Shown piece after piece: positions 11,750-21,566 of a DNA stretch of 64,000 bases; within the stretch, counting starts at the first letter, position 1; each line of letters begins with the position of its first letter. The position numbers and the translations under genes are program-made. The notes below the pieces were generated by a model. It made no database searches. It worked only from the letters and a program-made list of their open reading frames with translations, and had not been told where the DNA came from. The stretch spans positions 868,001-932,000 of the forward strand of contig JAOSJM010000005.1 in the NCBI GenBank assembly GCA_027494165.1. The letters are read 5' to 3'. The stretch is from Acidimicrobiia bacterium (GTDB lineage: Bacteria; Actinomycetota; Acidimicrobiia; IMCC26256; JAOSJM01).

Positions 11750-14692
11750 CCTCCGCCGCCTGTTCTTCTCTCCCGACCCAGAACTCCGAGCCTAGCGACC
11801 AGCAACCCAGCCCGGAGGCGACCGAGACCGCTCCACCGGATCTCAGCCCGGGCGGAGAATAGAGAAGACGACGTCGTGGGCCCCGGCGTGGACGGGGACC
11901 GCTCAGAACAGGTAGTCACCCGTCACCACCGGTACGTCGTCACCTCCGACACGCCGTCCAACCCTGCGCCATCCCCTCGCCAGCAGCAGCCAGCCTCCCT
12001 CCGTCGTATCGACCCGCACCGAGACCGACGAGAGGGGCGGTCGACGACCTCGGCAACGGCTTTGGAACCGTCCCGGACCCGCTGACTCCGACACCGATCG
12101 GTTCGGTCGGAGCGCGTCCGGCTCGATGAGGATCTCGGACCAAGCGTCAACGACCCGAAGCCGTAAAAGGCGACGAGCGCCTCGCCCGGTCCCTCGACGA
12201 CCCGGCAGCCGGGGACGACGGCGGCCAGCGGCTCAGGTCGAGGACCGGGTACACGAACCCCGTCTGGTCCAATTGCGAGGCCAGAGCATTCCGCCGACCA
12301 ACGGTCGGCTGCCGCTCGCTCCCGGAAGGCGTCAGGACGTGAGAGATCCAGCGAGGGGCAGGAGTCGAACCTCGTCATCGACCGGGAAGAGCGGAGTGGT
12401 AGCCCATTCCGGCTGCAGATTCGTCGACGGTGGCCGGATCATCGCCGGCGACGACCCGCCAGGGTTCCCGCCCCGGCGCGGGTGAGGCTCTCGTAGCCGC
12501 CCGCGTTGGGTAGCGGGAACGCGAGGGACGTCGAACGGAGAGCTGGCCATCAGTGGCGAGAGGATCCGCTGCACCGAGTCCGCCACAGGCGCAGTCGACC
12601 ACCGCCGTTAGGGGAACAAGTCCTCAGCGCGGTCAGGCTGATCACCATCACCTGCGGCGCGACGTCGTCAAGGCTGAAACAACGAATGCGACGATCAACA
12701 AGACCGCAGCGGCGGAGGCGGGCCTTTACGCATCCCGAATCTCGAGGGCGGCGCCCCGGAGAGGACCCGACGGCGCGGTCGGAGTCCGAAGGCAGCGAGG
12801 ACCGCTATCAGGAACCCGAGGAGGAGGAGGGGCCAGCCGAGGGCTTCAGGCTGTCAGATCCTGGAGGATAGAGCTGGTATGCGATCCCCGTGACCGGCGT
12901 ACCGGGGGCCGCGGAGGACCAAGCGAGCACTGTCCGCGAACAAAGGCGAAGCGGGTCACGCGCGCGCGTGACACCCACCGACCACCACCAGGACCGCTGC
13001 TGTCGCGTCCCGGTGAGACCATCGTGTGATACGAGTGAAGTGAACCCGGCGGGGTCCCCCGATCCGGCGGAAGCGGAGCAGGTCGCGCTGGCGTCCCAGG
13101 GCCCGCGGAACCGCTCGATCAGCTCCTCGGCGCCGAGGGTCATCGTGCCATCTCCCCCGACGACCGCAAGGCTCAGCAACACTTTCGAGCGGCGAGCCCT
13201 GCCGCGAGGGGCGGGCCGCCGCAGCCATCCCAGCCAGGCCGAGGGCTGGCGTCGACGAGCGCGCAGAGGGGTCCGTGGCGTGCGAGCTCACGGCCTCCCG
13301 CGAGTAAGAACCACCCGCCGTAGGAAGATACGAAGGCGAGACGTCAGCGACACGAAAAGCAGGTTGCCGCCGGGGACGACGGGAGCCGCTGACCCGAGCG
13401 AAGCCGGCCAGCGCGGACAACTTGAACGTCGCCGGAGCGTGAGATCCAACAGGAGCATGGCGACCGGCAGGCCGGGCCCAGACGACTATGACGTGCTCCA
13501 GCGCGCTCCACGTGACCACGAACGGGTTGAGCAACCCCACCCGATCGCACCGAACGTCGACGCGATCCACGATCGTGCGCGTACCGCAGTGAGCCCGTAC
13601 ATCCCGAGCCCCGCCGGAGAGAACGGCGCGAGAGAGGACGAGGAGATCGTGGGATCCGTGACGGGGACGCCACCAGCGAAAGGGGAGCGTCCTGGGCGGG
13701 TAGAGGATGCCCGTCGTCCCGTTGGCGAGGAACGGGTAGCCCCCAGGTTGTCGGGGTTCCACCGTCGGGAGCTGCCATCCCGCAGCGACCGGTTGATGAA
13801 GACCTGCCAGGGGTGGAAGCTGTCGGCCTGGTCGGCGTGCGCCAGGACCGTACAGGTTGCGGCTCCTGGCGGATCAGGAAGAAGGCGTCGCGGCGGACGC
13901 CCACTGGCGACCCGATCCGTTCCAGTCGCCGGACACGAGAAGATCCCCTCAAGGCCTAGGGGAGAACGTCGTCGCGCCGTCGCTCGTAGAAGAGCTTGAT
14001 TAGGCCGGCGTGGAGTACGCCGACGTCGTCGCCCGTCCCTGTCCCAGTCTCCGACGCCAGGCCTAGCGGGGAGTCCTGTCCCCAGGAGGCTCGGGGACGT
14101 GAGTGGGTGAGGTCAGGAGAAAGGCGGAACTCGCCCGCTGTGAAGAGGCCGAGCTCATCGTCCCGCCGTCACCTGTCTCAGTCGCCCCGCCACCGGCAGA
14201 GTACCCGTCTCGCCCAGCACCATCCTCCGCCAGGGAAGCTCCCCCCCCTCGGCCCGAGCCCCAGAGCACGAACCGCCCCGACCGGAACACCCCCCCAACC
14301 CGTCGACGCGGCTCACCGTCCCAGTCGCCCGCCAGCGGAGGCTCACCCCGTGTCTCTCGCCCAGCAACACCTCCGCCAGGGGCTCCCGCCCCTCGTGGCA
14401 GTCCCAGAGCGGAACCCCCCGACCCGGAACACTCCCCAACCCGTCGACGCGCCGTCACCGTCCCAGTCGCCCACCACCGGCAGGTCACCCGGACCCCGAG
14501 CTCGACGACATGGTCACCCACCCCGCCCATGGATAATGGGAACGCTGGTGCGCGGCGACCGAGGAGAACGTACTCTCCAGAGAGCACCGGTCGCCCGAGC
14601 ATCAGCGTGACGGCGAAGAGGACGAGCACGGCCCCGCGCGAGACCCGGCGGCGCCGACAGCCGTTCAACTCGCCCGAGCTGGAGCGGAACAC
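11750..14692 (-). pseudogene. YfhO-type membrane protein, copy D, with FG-GAP-like repeats near the N-terminus (heavily frameshifted)
   Basis: Order on the minus strand from 14692: a helix (GAVLVLFAVTLMLGRPVL), FG-GAP-like units (GDWDGEPRRRVGGVFRSGRF and others), and then the YfhO signature ADQADSFHPWQVFINRSLRD with YPFLANGTTGILYPPRTLPF. Next come WSALEHVIVV, APGTPVTGIAYQLYP with SLKP near 12.85 kb, WRVVAGDDPATVDESA near 12.45 kb, and a C-terminal TTEGGWLLLARGW with VPVVTGDYLF near 11.93 kb. Each piece matches copy C in the same order, but the FG-GAP-like units here sit in the first outer loop. More than ten frame changes and scattered stops are present. Ends are approximate. Confidence 0.6.
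14040..14510 (-). repeat. FG-GAP-like repeat units inside YfhO copy D
   Basis: Four or five degraded units with a period of about 110-140 bp resemble those at 6.9-7.5 kb. The plus strand shows repeated variants of 'ccgtcccagtcgcc', the complement of the GDWDG codons, near 14.04, 14.18, 14.31 and 14.46 kb. Their position before the QADSFHPWQVF signature places them between the first and second helices. Confidence 0.6.
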
Positions 14693-14733
14693 GAGGGGTA
14701 GGCCCCCTCCGACCGGAGGAGAGCTTCCCTCCA

Positions 14734-15487
14734 GTGGGGGACGTCGTTAAACCGGCCTGGAAAGACAGCAACGGGACTTACTACGACAACCCACCATGTT
14801 ACGACGCCCATGCTAACGACCTACTGACGCGGAGTACCGCCCGCTTCATCACGCTTCTCCGCAGGGACTCACCTCGCCGGGCGGCGAGTGCCCGGAGGCG
14901 ACGTGCGGCCCCGGTACTGGTCGAGCAGCTGCGCGCCTGTGAGCGACGTCGTCGGGCTCGACATCTCGTGCGGACGGAGACCTTCCGAGAGCTGCCGCCG
15001 GCGGCGGACGCGGCCTGCGCCTTTACGGGTTCCGGCTAATCTTCGTCGACGGGATCGTTCTGACGTGGTCTACGTCGTCGGAGGGCCTCCACCACCTTCC
15101 ACCCCCACCTCGACGAGGCGATCGACGAGATCCACCGGACCTCCGCTCGAACGGGATCCTGGCTTACGAACTGCACGACACGTCGTGGCGTTCGACCGGA
15201 TCCGGCGTTGGTGGTACCGGCGGGACCTGCTCTTCGAGGACAACGAGGCGGCCCTGGACTGCCGGGGTATGGCAGCGGTGGCACGGAAAGCAGTTTCACG
15301 TCGTCGAGCAGCGCTTTGTCGGCAACGTGGGCCTACCTGGGGGTGCTGGAACTCGCTGGTGCTCAGGGTGCCGCCGGTGCTCAAGCGGCTCCTGGCCCGG
15401 CCTCCTCATGGCGTTCGAGGCGCTCGACCGCCGCCTGGGGAGCGGCTGTCGTGCAGCGTGGTCGCCCACGGGCAGAAGTTCAACTGA
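14734..15487 (+). pseudogene. SAM-dependent methyltransferase (type 11-like, frameshifted)
   Basis: ATG 14734 gives a start resembling MGDVVKPAWKDSNGTYYDNP. A broken motif I (EATCGPGTG) falls near 14.9 kb, followed by VVGLDIS. In changing frames come a VVYVV strand, ALHHLPPH and LDEAIDEIHR, then NGILAYELHDTSW near 15.15 kb, an order typical of class I methyltransferases. The C-terminus contains RWHGKQFHVVEQRFVGNVG and ends CSVVAHGQKFN before a stop at 15487. The neighbours are glycan genes, so a sugar or lipid-carrier methyltransferase is plausible, but the substrate is not shown. At least six indels are needed. Confidence 0.55.
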
Positions 15488-15489
15488 GG

Positions 15490-16254
15490 CCGGTCACGCC
15501 CGACGCCGCGCTGCTCCCGGAGGCGCAGACCCAGCACGAACCACCAGAAGCGGCCCAGCCTGAGGGGAACCTTCAGGACGTCACGGAGGTTGATGCCCTG
15601 GGCCCGCCCGGCGACCCGGGGTGGTGCTCGATCTCCACCTCGGCGACCCGGAACCCGGCCCGGACGGCGGGAAGACGAGCTGCACCGATACGAAGGCCGT
15701 GGTGGCGTCGATCTCGGGGACCGATGCGGTCGAAGACGGCCCGGCGGAGCATCACACTCGAGTCGACGTCCCGGAGATCGACCTTCAGGGCCCGCCTGAC
15801 CGTCCAGTTGTAGCCCCTGCGATCCACCGCCGGTGCGGGGGGTCGGCCCTCGGCACCCGGTTCGTGCAGACGTAGTCGGCCGACGCGAGGCCTTCGAGGC
15901 ACGGCACGATCTGATCCGGCATGATCTGGCGGTCGGCGGGATGAAGAAGAAGGCGTCACCTCGGGCCTCACCGAATCCGATCAGCTCGCTGGGGTGGCAG
16001 CGCGATTGCGCTCGTTAAGCACCCACGTACCGTGGATCCTTTCAGCAGGTACTTGTCAGCGATCTCGCCTGTGCTCCGGCGCTGTGGTCGTCGACGACCA
16101 CGACCTCGAGCGCCTCTCCGAGCACAGGTCCGAGCTCCAGGCAGGCGTCGAGACGACCGGGAGGTTCTCCGGCCTCGTCGAAGGCCGGGATCACGATCGA
16201 GACCTGCGCGACCCTGCCCGGTCGAGGATCGGGGAAGCGGACGAACCCGGACAT
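15490..16254 (-). CDS. GT2 glycosyltransferase, polyprenyl-phosphate mannosyltransferase-like (frameshifted)
   Basis: ATG 16254 leads to RVAQVSIVIPAFDEAG and EALEVVVVDDHS, the nucleotide-binding start of a GT-A fold. Later pieces read SSVMLRRAVFDRIG and AGFRVAEVEIEHHP, then in a new frame GINLRDVLKVPLRLGRFWWF. That C-terminal order is typical of dolichol/undecaprenyl-phosphate sugar synthases of family GT2. Length is about 255 residues. At least four frame changes occur, and the stop is uncertain (15.48-15.51 kb). It follows the epimerase gene by about 34 bp on the same strand. The product would be a polyprenyl-P-sugar of the kind YfhO or GT39 proteins use; this link is inference. Confidence 0.65.
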
Positions 16255-16287
16255 CGGTTCAGGACGCACGACCCGAGGCGGAGTGGA

Positions 16288-17347
16288 TCACGCCGAGCTT
16301 GCGGAGCCCTCGGCTGCGTCGCCGAAGAGCGCTCTCTCGACGGGCCCTGGTCTGGACCCAGGTGACGAACTCCGACAGCCCCTCCTCGAGCGAAAGGCGC
16401 TGCCGGTAGCCGATGTCTACAGCTTCGAGCTGTCATGGACAAGTGCCGACAACGCCGGCCGGTACTCGCCCGGGAGCTCCGGTTCGAGGTACGGCCCAGG
16501 ACCCGGGCGAGCGTCCGAGAGGTCGGCCAGGGGTCGGGACGCCCGTCCCCACGTTGACCTACCTCGTCGCCGACACCTCGCTCCATCAGGAAGACGTTAT
16601 GCGGCGACGTTATTCACGAAGATGAAGTCAGGTCTGGCGGCCCGCCTCGAAGACCACCGGCGGGAGGTCGTTAAGCGCGAGTGGAGAAGATCGAGATGAC
16701 CCCGTGTATGGGTTGCAGACGACTGGCGGGGGCCCCTGAAGGTGACGGCGGAAGCGAGCGCGACGACCGGAATGGCCATGGTCCGGCCGAAGGCGAGGCC
16801 GATCTTTTCCTCGAAGAGCTTGCGAGCGCTAGGGCGTGACCGCCGTTCGGCGCTGAGCCCCCTGGAGCCTTCACGCGGTGCTCCTCACGGTGCCGACAAT
16901 CTTTCCCCTCGCCCCGGTCGAGTTGGGCGAGCGACCGGGGAGGAGCCTGGACCGACCCCTGCTGCCGACGCAGAGCCCCCTCCCCGAAGAAGGCCTGCGA
17001 GGAGGCGAGAGACGACCTTGCGGACCGGGAGCGAGCGGTTGCGGATCACCTCGAAGAGCCGGGCGGTACCGTGGTCGTTGGCGTCGATGTAGTTCGCGAT
17101 CTCTCGGTAGATGCCTGAACGCGGCCTGGTGGAACACGACCTCGACCCGTCGAGCGGCCTCGGCCAGCGTGTCGCGGTCACGGACATCGCCGTGGACGAA
17201 CCGGGATTCCGGCGGGATCCCGGTGGTCGTCCTTCGGATGGGTCTGGACGTCCAGGTTGTCGAGATCGTCACGTCGCCAACCGCTCAGGAGCAGGTCGAC
17301 GACGTGGGAGCCGATCAGCCCGGCTTTCCGGTCACGAGTGCACGCAC
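16288..17347 (-). CDS. NAD-dependent sugar epimerase/dehydratase (frameshifted)
   Basis: GTG 17347 begins VRALVTGK with GLIGSHVVDLL in the next frame, the Rossmann motif of extended SDR enzymes. It is followed by RFVHGDVRDRDTLAEAARRV, VVFHQAA, YREIANYIDANDHGTARLFE, a KLFEEKIGLAFGRTM stretch and RDFIFVNNVAA. The C-terminal part EPELPGEYRPALSALVHDSS with EFVTWVQTRAR ends at TGA 16288-16290. Length is about 350 residues, normal for UDP-glucose 4-epimerase relatives. At least six frame changes occur. It lies between asparagine synthase and a GT2 on the same strand, so it probably supplies a modified nucleotide sugar. Confidence 0.7.
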
Positions 17348-17408
17348 GTCCCGTCCTCCACCTGTTCCCCGCCCGCCCTCACGACCCGGGTAGGTGATCG
17401 TTGCCACC

Positions 17409-19238
17409 CTAGTAGCCCGCGGGTCCGGCCGGGAGGCGGACCCACGTCCTGCTCGAGGAAGAGGCGGTTTCACACTCGAAGCACATGAGCGACCACAGCA
17501 GGACCGTGGTACAGGGCCTGACTGAAGCTCTCGACCACGCGGTGCATGGCCTCGGGGCGGAACCCAGCCCCGGGAGAGCGCTCGATCAGACAGCAGGATC
17601 CCCCTCCACGTACCGCCATCGGTCCCCGGTACCACGTGGCGTCCGCGGGTGAACCCCACCTTGGGGCGGGTGAGGTCTCGTCGGGCAGCAGGCCACGGAA
17701 CGCGGCTTGGGACGATCTTGGTGTCTGCTTGCCGAGCTTCAGGGACGAGGGATCGCTGCACCGTCGAGCAGGTTCGATGGCACCCAGGGCGGGAGCGCGA
17801 CTCGACCGAGTGGGCTAGTGGACGTTTGTCCTCGACGAGGAGCAGCCCGTGAGGAAGGTCTTGGCGTCGAAGCACATCGCCCGGTGCACAGGTCTCCGAC
17901 GGCCACCGAGAGCACTGCGGCGCTCTCCCTCGGCGTCACGTCGCCCAGCTCGCACCTCAGACCGGCTCCCGGCTGCGTGCTGGTCTTCAGGGACGAGCCG
18001 CTGCCAGAGCCGGTAGTAACGATGAGGAACGTGGCCTCGTCCTTCAGGCCCAGACCAGCGGTAGCGCCACGGGTAAGCCCCGCCGAAGAGCTCATCTGCC
18101 CGCAGAGGACCACCGTCTGCCTCGGGCCGGCCAGGCCGGCCACGAGGTGGTTCTGTGCTTCGATGCTGAGCCGGGGCTCGTCAGGTGCCACCAGCGCCGG
18201 AGGACACCTCCGGTCACCAGGGCACCGTCGGCTCGTGATGGACGGTGCCGAAAGGGACCCCGGCGAGGGCGGCGGCCGGCCTCGCGCTCGTCGAGTACCG
18301 CGCTCCTCCTCGTAGTCGCTTCCCCCCTCGAGGTCGAAGCCGCGGGTGAAGGGTGGAGGGTCGATGGAAGCGCGCCGCCGCCGCCGAGATCGCCCCGGTG
18401 TCCATCCCCACCGCAGTAAGTTCCGACGGGCACCTCGCTCATAGGCTGGGCGGTCCTGCGCCCGTGAAGACGTCGCGCACGTCGCGGGCCCCAGTCGTGA
18501 GGCCCCGGCCCGCCTCCTCGGCGTACTCCAGCTCCCAGTACCGCTCGGTGCAGGCACCGCCGGCGTCGGCGAGCATCCAGTGACCCGCGGGAATCAGCTC
18601 GACACCCCGGAAGAAGGTCCGCTCGCCGAAGGTGTTCTGGAAGGTGAAGTGCTCGAGGACGGCGAGCGGGTCGGCCTCGGCCCGCAGCCAGGGCAGCAGG
18701 TGCAGAGCCTTCACCTCGGACGTAACGCGCTAGCCGGGAGCCGGAGCGGACCAGGTAGAGCGGCAGCCTGAGCCGGTCGCGAGCGAGGAGGAGCGACTGG
18801 GCGGTCCGGTCCCGTATAGCGTAGGCGAAGATGCCGTCGAGGCGCTCCACGCAGGGACCGTGCTCCTCCACAGGTGCACTTCCACCTCGGTGTCGCTGCG
18901 GGTGCGGAACCGGTGGCCGTTTCCTGCGGAATCTGGCGAGGTCTTGGTGGTATAGATCTCGCCGTTGAGGACGACGAAGCAGGTGCGGTCCTCGTTGGCG
19001 ATGGGCTGGTGGCCGCCGGCCACGTCGATGATGCTGAGCCTCCGGTGGAGCAGCCCGAGCGGAGCGGTCCGACCTCGTCGGGATCGTCGGCTCCGAGCAC
19101 CCGGGCCGGCCGCTCGAGGTCGTCGAGCAGGAACCCGCGTCGTCGGGCCCCCGATGGATCAGCCGGTCGCCCATGCGGCGCAGCAGGTCGAGGCGGACGG
19201 CTCCCCTCCTGGTGCCAGACACCCCCGATGCCGCGCAT
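17409..19238 (-). CDS. asnB: Asparagine synthase (glutamine-hydrolysing)-like amidotransferase (frameshifted)
   Basis: About 610 codons from ATG 19238. The N-terminus reads MRGIGGVWHQ. The family nucleophile is Cys at position 2, so Arg here is either a T-to-C error or loss of glutaminase. A glutaminase domain follows (FVVLNGEIYT near 18.96 kb). The synthetase domain shows EVPVGTY with GMDTGAISAAAA (PP-loop), PRLSIEAQNHLVAGLAGPRQ, and near the end LLLVEDK, AHSVESR, ADTKIV and RPKVGFT. Such enzymes in glycan clusters often amidate uronic-acid or peptide carboxylates rather than aspartate. The gene starts 10 bp after the DegT stop. At least eight frame changes occur, and the 3' end is approximate. 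Confidence 0.75.
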
Positions 19239-19247
19239 GCCGTCCCC

Positions 19248-20348
19248 TCAACCGCGTGGAGGAAGGCTCCGCACGGCCTGCTCACCTCGTCGACCTGGGC
19301 CTCGATGAGCTCGGGGGTAGAGGGGCAGCGAGACGATCGCGCCGGCCAGGCGCTCGGCCACCGGCAGGTCCCCCCGCCCGTACCCCAGGTGACGGTACGC
19401 CGGCTGGAGGTGCAGCGGGACCGGGTAGTGGACCCCGGTGGCGATCCCCGCTCCCCGAGGAAGGTGCGCAACCTGTCGCGGTCGGGCACGGCGATCACGA
19501 GGAGGTGGTGGACCGGCCCGGTCCCTCGACCGGGGCGGGGAACACGACCCTCGACCCCCACGAGCTGCTCGCGGTAGCGCCAGCGAGCCCGTCGCCGTTC
19601 GTTGGCGGCGTCGAGGCGCGCGAGCTTCACGAGCAGCACGGCGGCCTGGAGGGTGTCGAGGCGGCTGTTGCGCCCTTCGACGAGGTGCTCGTCCTTGTCG
19701 TGACGCCCGTGGTCGGCGAGGAGGCGGACCCGCTCGGCGACGTCCGGACGGTTCGTGACGACCGCCCCGGCGTCACCGTAGGCACCGAGGTTCTTCCCCG
19801 GGTAGAAGCTGAACGTCCCGGCGTCACCCCACGCCCCGACCCGTCGGCCACGGTGGCGGGCACCGTGCGCCTGAGCCGCGCCTCTCGACGACCCGCAGGT
19901 CGTGGACCTCGGCCGTCTTCAGGAGGGTATCCAGGTCCACCGGGTTCCCGAAGAGGTGAACGGGGACCACCGCGCGGTCCGCCCGGAGAGCTGCTCCTCC
20001 AGACCCACCCGGTCGAGGAGCCAGGTGTCGGGGTCGACGTCGGCGAAGCGCACCGAGGCACCCACCCGCGAGACGGCCTCGGCCGTGGCGATGAAGGTGT
20101 TGGCCGGGACGACGACCTCGTCGCCGGGACTGACGCCCACCGCCCCGAGAGCGAGCTCGAGGGCGTCGGTCCCGTTGCCCACACCGACTGCGTGCAGCCG
20201 CCTCGCCGTAGGCGGCGAAGGCGGCCTCGAAGCGAGCGACCTGCGGTCCCTGACGAAGCGGCCCTCGGCGAGGACCCCAGGACAGCCGCGTCGAGCTCTT
20301 CCCTGAGCGCGTGGTACTGGGCGACGAGGTCGACGAGGGGATGGTCAA
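19248..20348 (-). CDS. DegT/DnrJ/EryC1/StrS aminotransferase, copy 1 (frameshifted)
   Basis: Start TTG 20348 reads TIPLVDLVAQYHALREELDA after one indel. Diagnostic pieces are GNGTDALELALGAVGVSPGD, VVVPANTFIATAEAVSR, VRFADVDPDTWLLD and AVVPVHLFGNPVDLDTLL. FSFYPGKNLGAYGDAGAVVT contains the PLP-binding Lys, and the ending is AVRSLPPRG at TGA 19248-19250. Length is about 366 residues, as usual for the family. These enzymes aminate a keto-sugar nucleotide. The tight run with asparagine synthase, epimerase and GT2 suggests synthesis of an amino sugar. Frame changes lie near 20.33, 20.29, 20.20, 19.97, 19.88 and 19.45 kb. Confidence 0.8.
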
Positions 20349-20482
20349 CGGCGGGCTCTCGGCCGAAGGTGCGAACGGGCCCGAGCCTAGCCAGGCCGGT
20401 GCATCCCGGCGGCACCGGCCACCGGGACTCTCGCCAGGACCTCCGATCACGAAGGTTCCTCTGCCAGCGCCGGACCGGGGCG

Positions 20483-20488
20483 TATGCT
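20483..20488 (+). promoter_or_regulatory. Putative -10 element (TATGCT) upstream of the Gfo/Idh gene
   Basis: The sequence GGGGCGTATGCTC lies 34 bp upstream of ATG 20523. TATGCT fits the actinobacterial -10 form TAnnnT. Closely similar CGTATGCTC strings occur upstream of two other first genes (44785-44790 plus, 25192-25197 minus). No convincing -35 hexamer is visible. Confidence 0.35.
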
Positions 20489-20522
20489 CTGCCCGTCCCG
20501 ATCGACCTCGAGGGGTGCAACC

Positions 20523-21566
20523 ATGTCGACACTGCGGGGTGGCCGTCGTGGGGTTCGGGTACTGGGGGCCGAACATCGCACGGAACCTCCACGTCCTCCC
20601 CGACGCGGAGCTGACCGCCATCTGCGACCGCGATCCCGAGCGCCTGGCCGACGCCCAGCTCAGCTACCCGGGGGCACGCGTCACGGCCGACCTCGGCAGC
20701 GTCCTCGACGACCCCTCTGTCGACGCCGTCGTGCTGGCCACCCCCGCCGCGACGCATCACCGACTGGGAACCCGTGTGCTCCGAGACCGGCAAGCACCTG
20801 TTCGTCGAGAAGCCCTTGGCCATGACGACCGCCGAGTCCGAGGCTCTCGTCGACACGGCGGAGCGCCGCGGCCTGGTCCTCATGGTGGGCCACACCTTCC
20901 TGTACAACTCGGCGGTCCGCTGGCTCAAGGACTTCGTGGACCGCGGCGAGGCGGGCGACGTGTTCTACCTGTACGCCCAACGGCTCAACCTGGGCCGGAT
21001 CCGCCAGGACTGCAACGTCATGTGGAACCTGGCGCCCCCACGACGTCTCCGTCTTCCTCTACCTGCTGGACGAGGAACCCGTGGCCGTCTCGGCCCGGGG
21101 CCAAGCGTTCATCCAGCCCGGGATGGAGGACGTCGTGTTCCTCACCATGGAGTTCCCCGACGGGAAGCTCGGCCACGTCCACGTGAGCTGGCTCGATCCT
21201 CACAAGGTGCGCCGCCTCACCCTCGTGGGGAGCAACCGGATGGTCGTCTACGACGACGTGAAGGTCGACTGGCGGGTCCAGGTCTTCGACAAGGGCGTCG
21301 ACGTGCTCGGCCACCCCCACGACCACGACAACCTCGGCGAGTTCCAGATGCAGCTCCGCTCCGGGGATCTGCTCGTGCCCCGGATCGACTTCCGGGAACC
21401 GCTCCGTCTCGAGTGCGAGGAGCTCGTCGACGCGATCCGAAGCGGTCGCAAGCCCCTCACCGACGGCCACGACGGCCTCCGGGTCGTCCGGGTGCTCGAG
21501 GCAGCCCAGCGGTCGCTCGAGCTCGGCGGAGAGCGCGTGGACCTGGCCGTCACCGGTCGCGTCTAG
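20523..21566 (+). CDS. Gfo/Idh/MocA family NAD(P)-dependent oxidoreductase, copy 1 (frameshifted)
   Basis: ATG 20523, with one extra G near 20537, gives LRVAVVGFGYWGPNIARNLH, a classic Rossmann start. It is followed by ELTAICDRDPERLADAQ, VDAVVLATPAATHH, GKHLFVEKPLAMTTAESEAL (the EKP motif) and LVLMVGHTFLYNSAVRWLK. The substrate domain contains FLTMEFPDGKLGHVHVSWLD. Length is about 347 residues. Family members oxidise or reduce sugar-nucleotide carbons; in amino-sugar routes they form the 3-keto intermediate used by a DegT enzyme. The gene is divergent from DegT copy 1 across 174 bp, so the two may act in one pathway. Frame changes lie near 20.54, 20.77 and 21.04 kb. The stop codon TAG at 21564 overlaps the convergent gene's stop. 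Confidence 0.85.

Noticed and set aside
757..14692. Single giant gene made by fusion of YfhO copies
   Set aside because: Stop-start overlaps and separate N-terminal helices with repeated signatures mark individual genes.
15030..15490. Minus-strand open frames opposite the methyltransferase
   Set aside because: They lack any motif, while the plus strand shows ALHHLPPH, NGILAYELHDTSW and HGKQFHVVEQRF in the correct methyltransferase order.
9700..18000. Degraded genomic island of true pseudogenes
   Set aside because: The indels hit every gene on both strands at similar density, frames can be stitched together with conserved motifs intact, and there are no mobile-element remains. Sequencing error explains it better.
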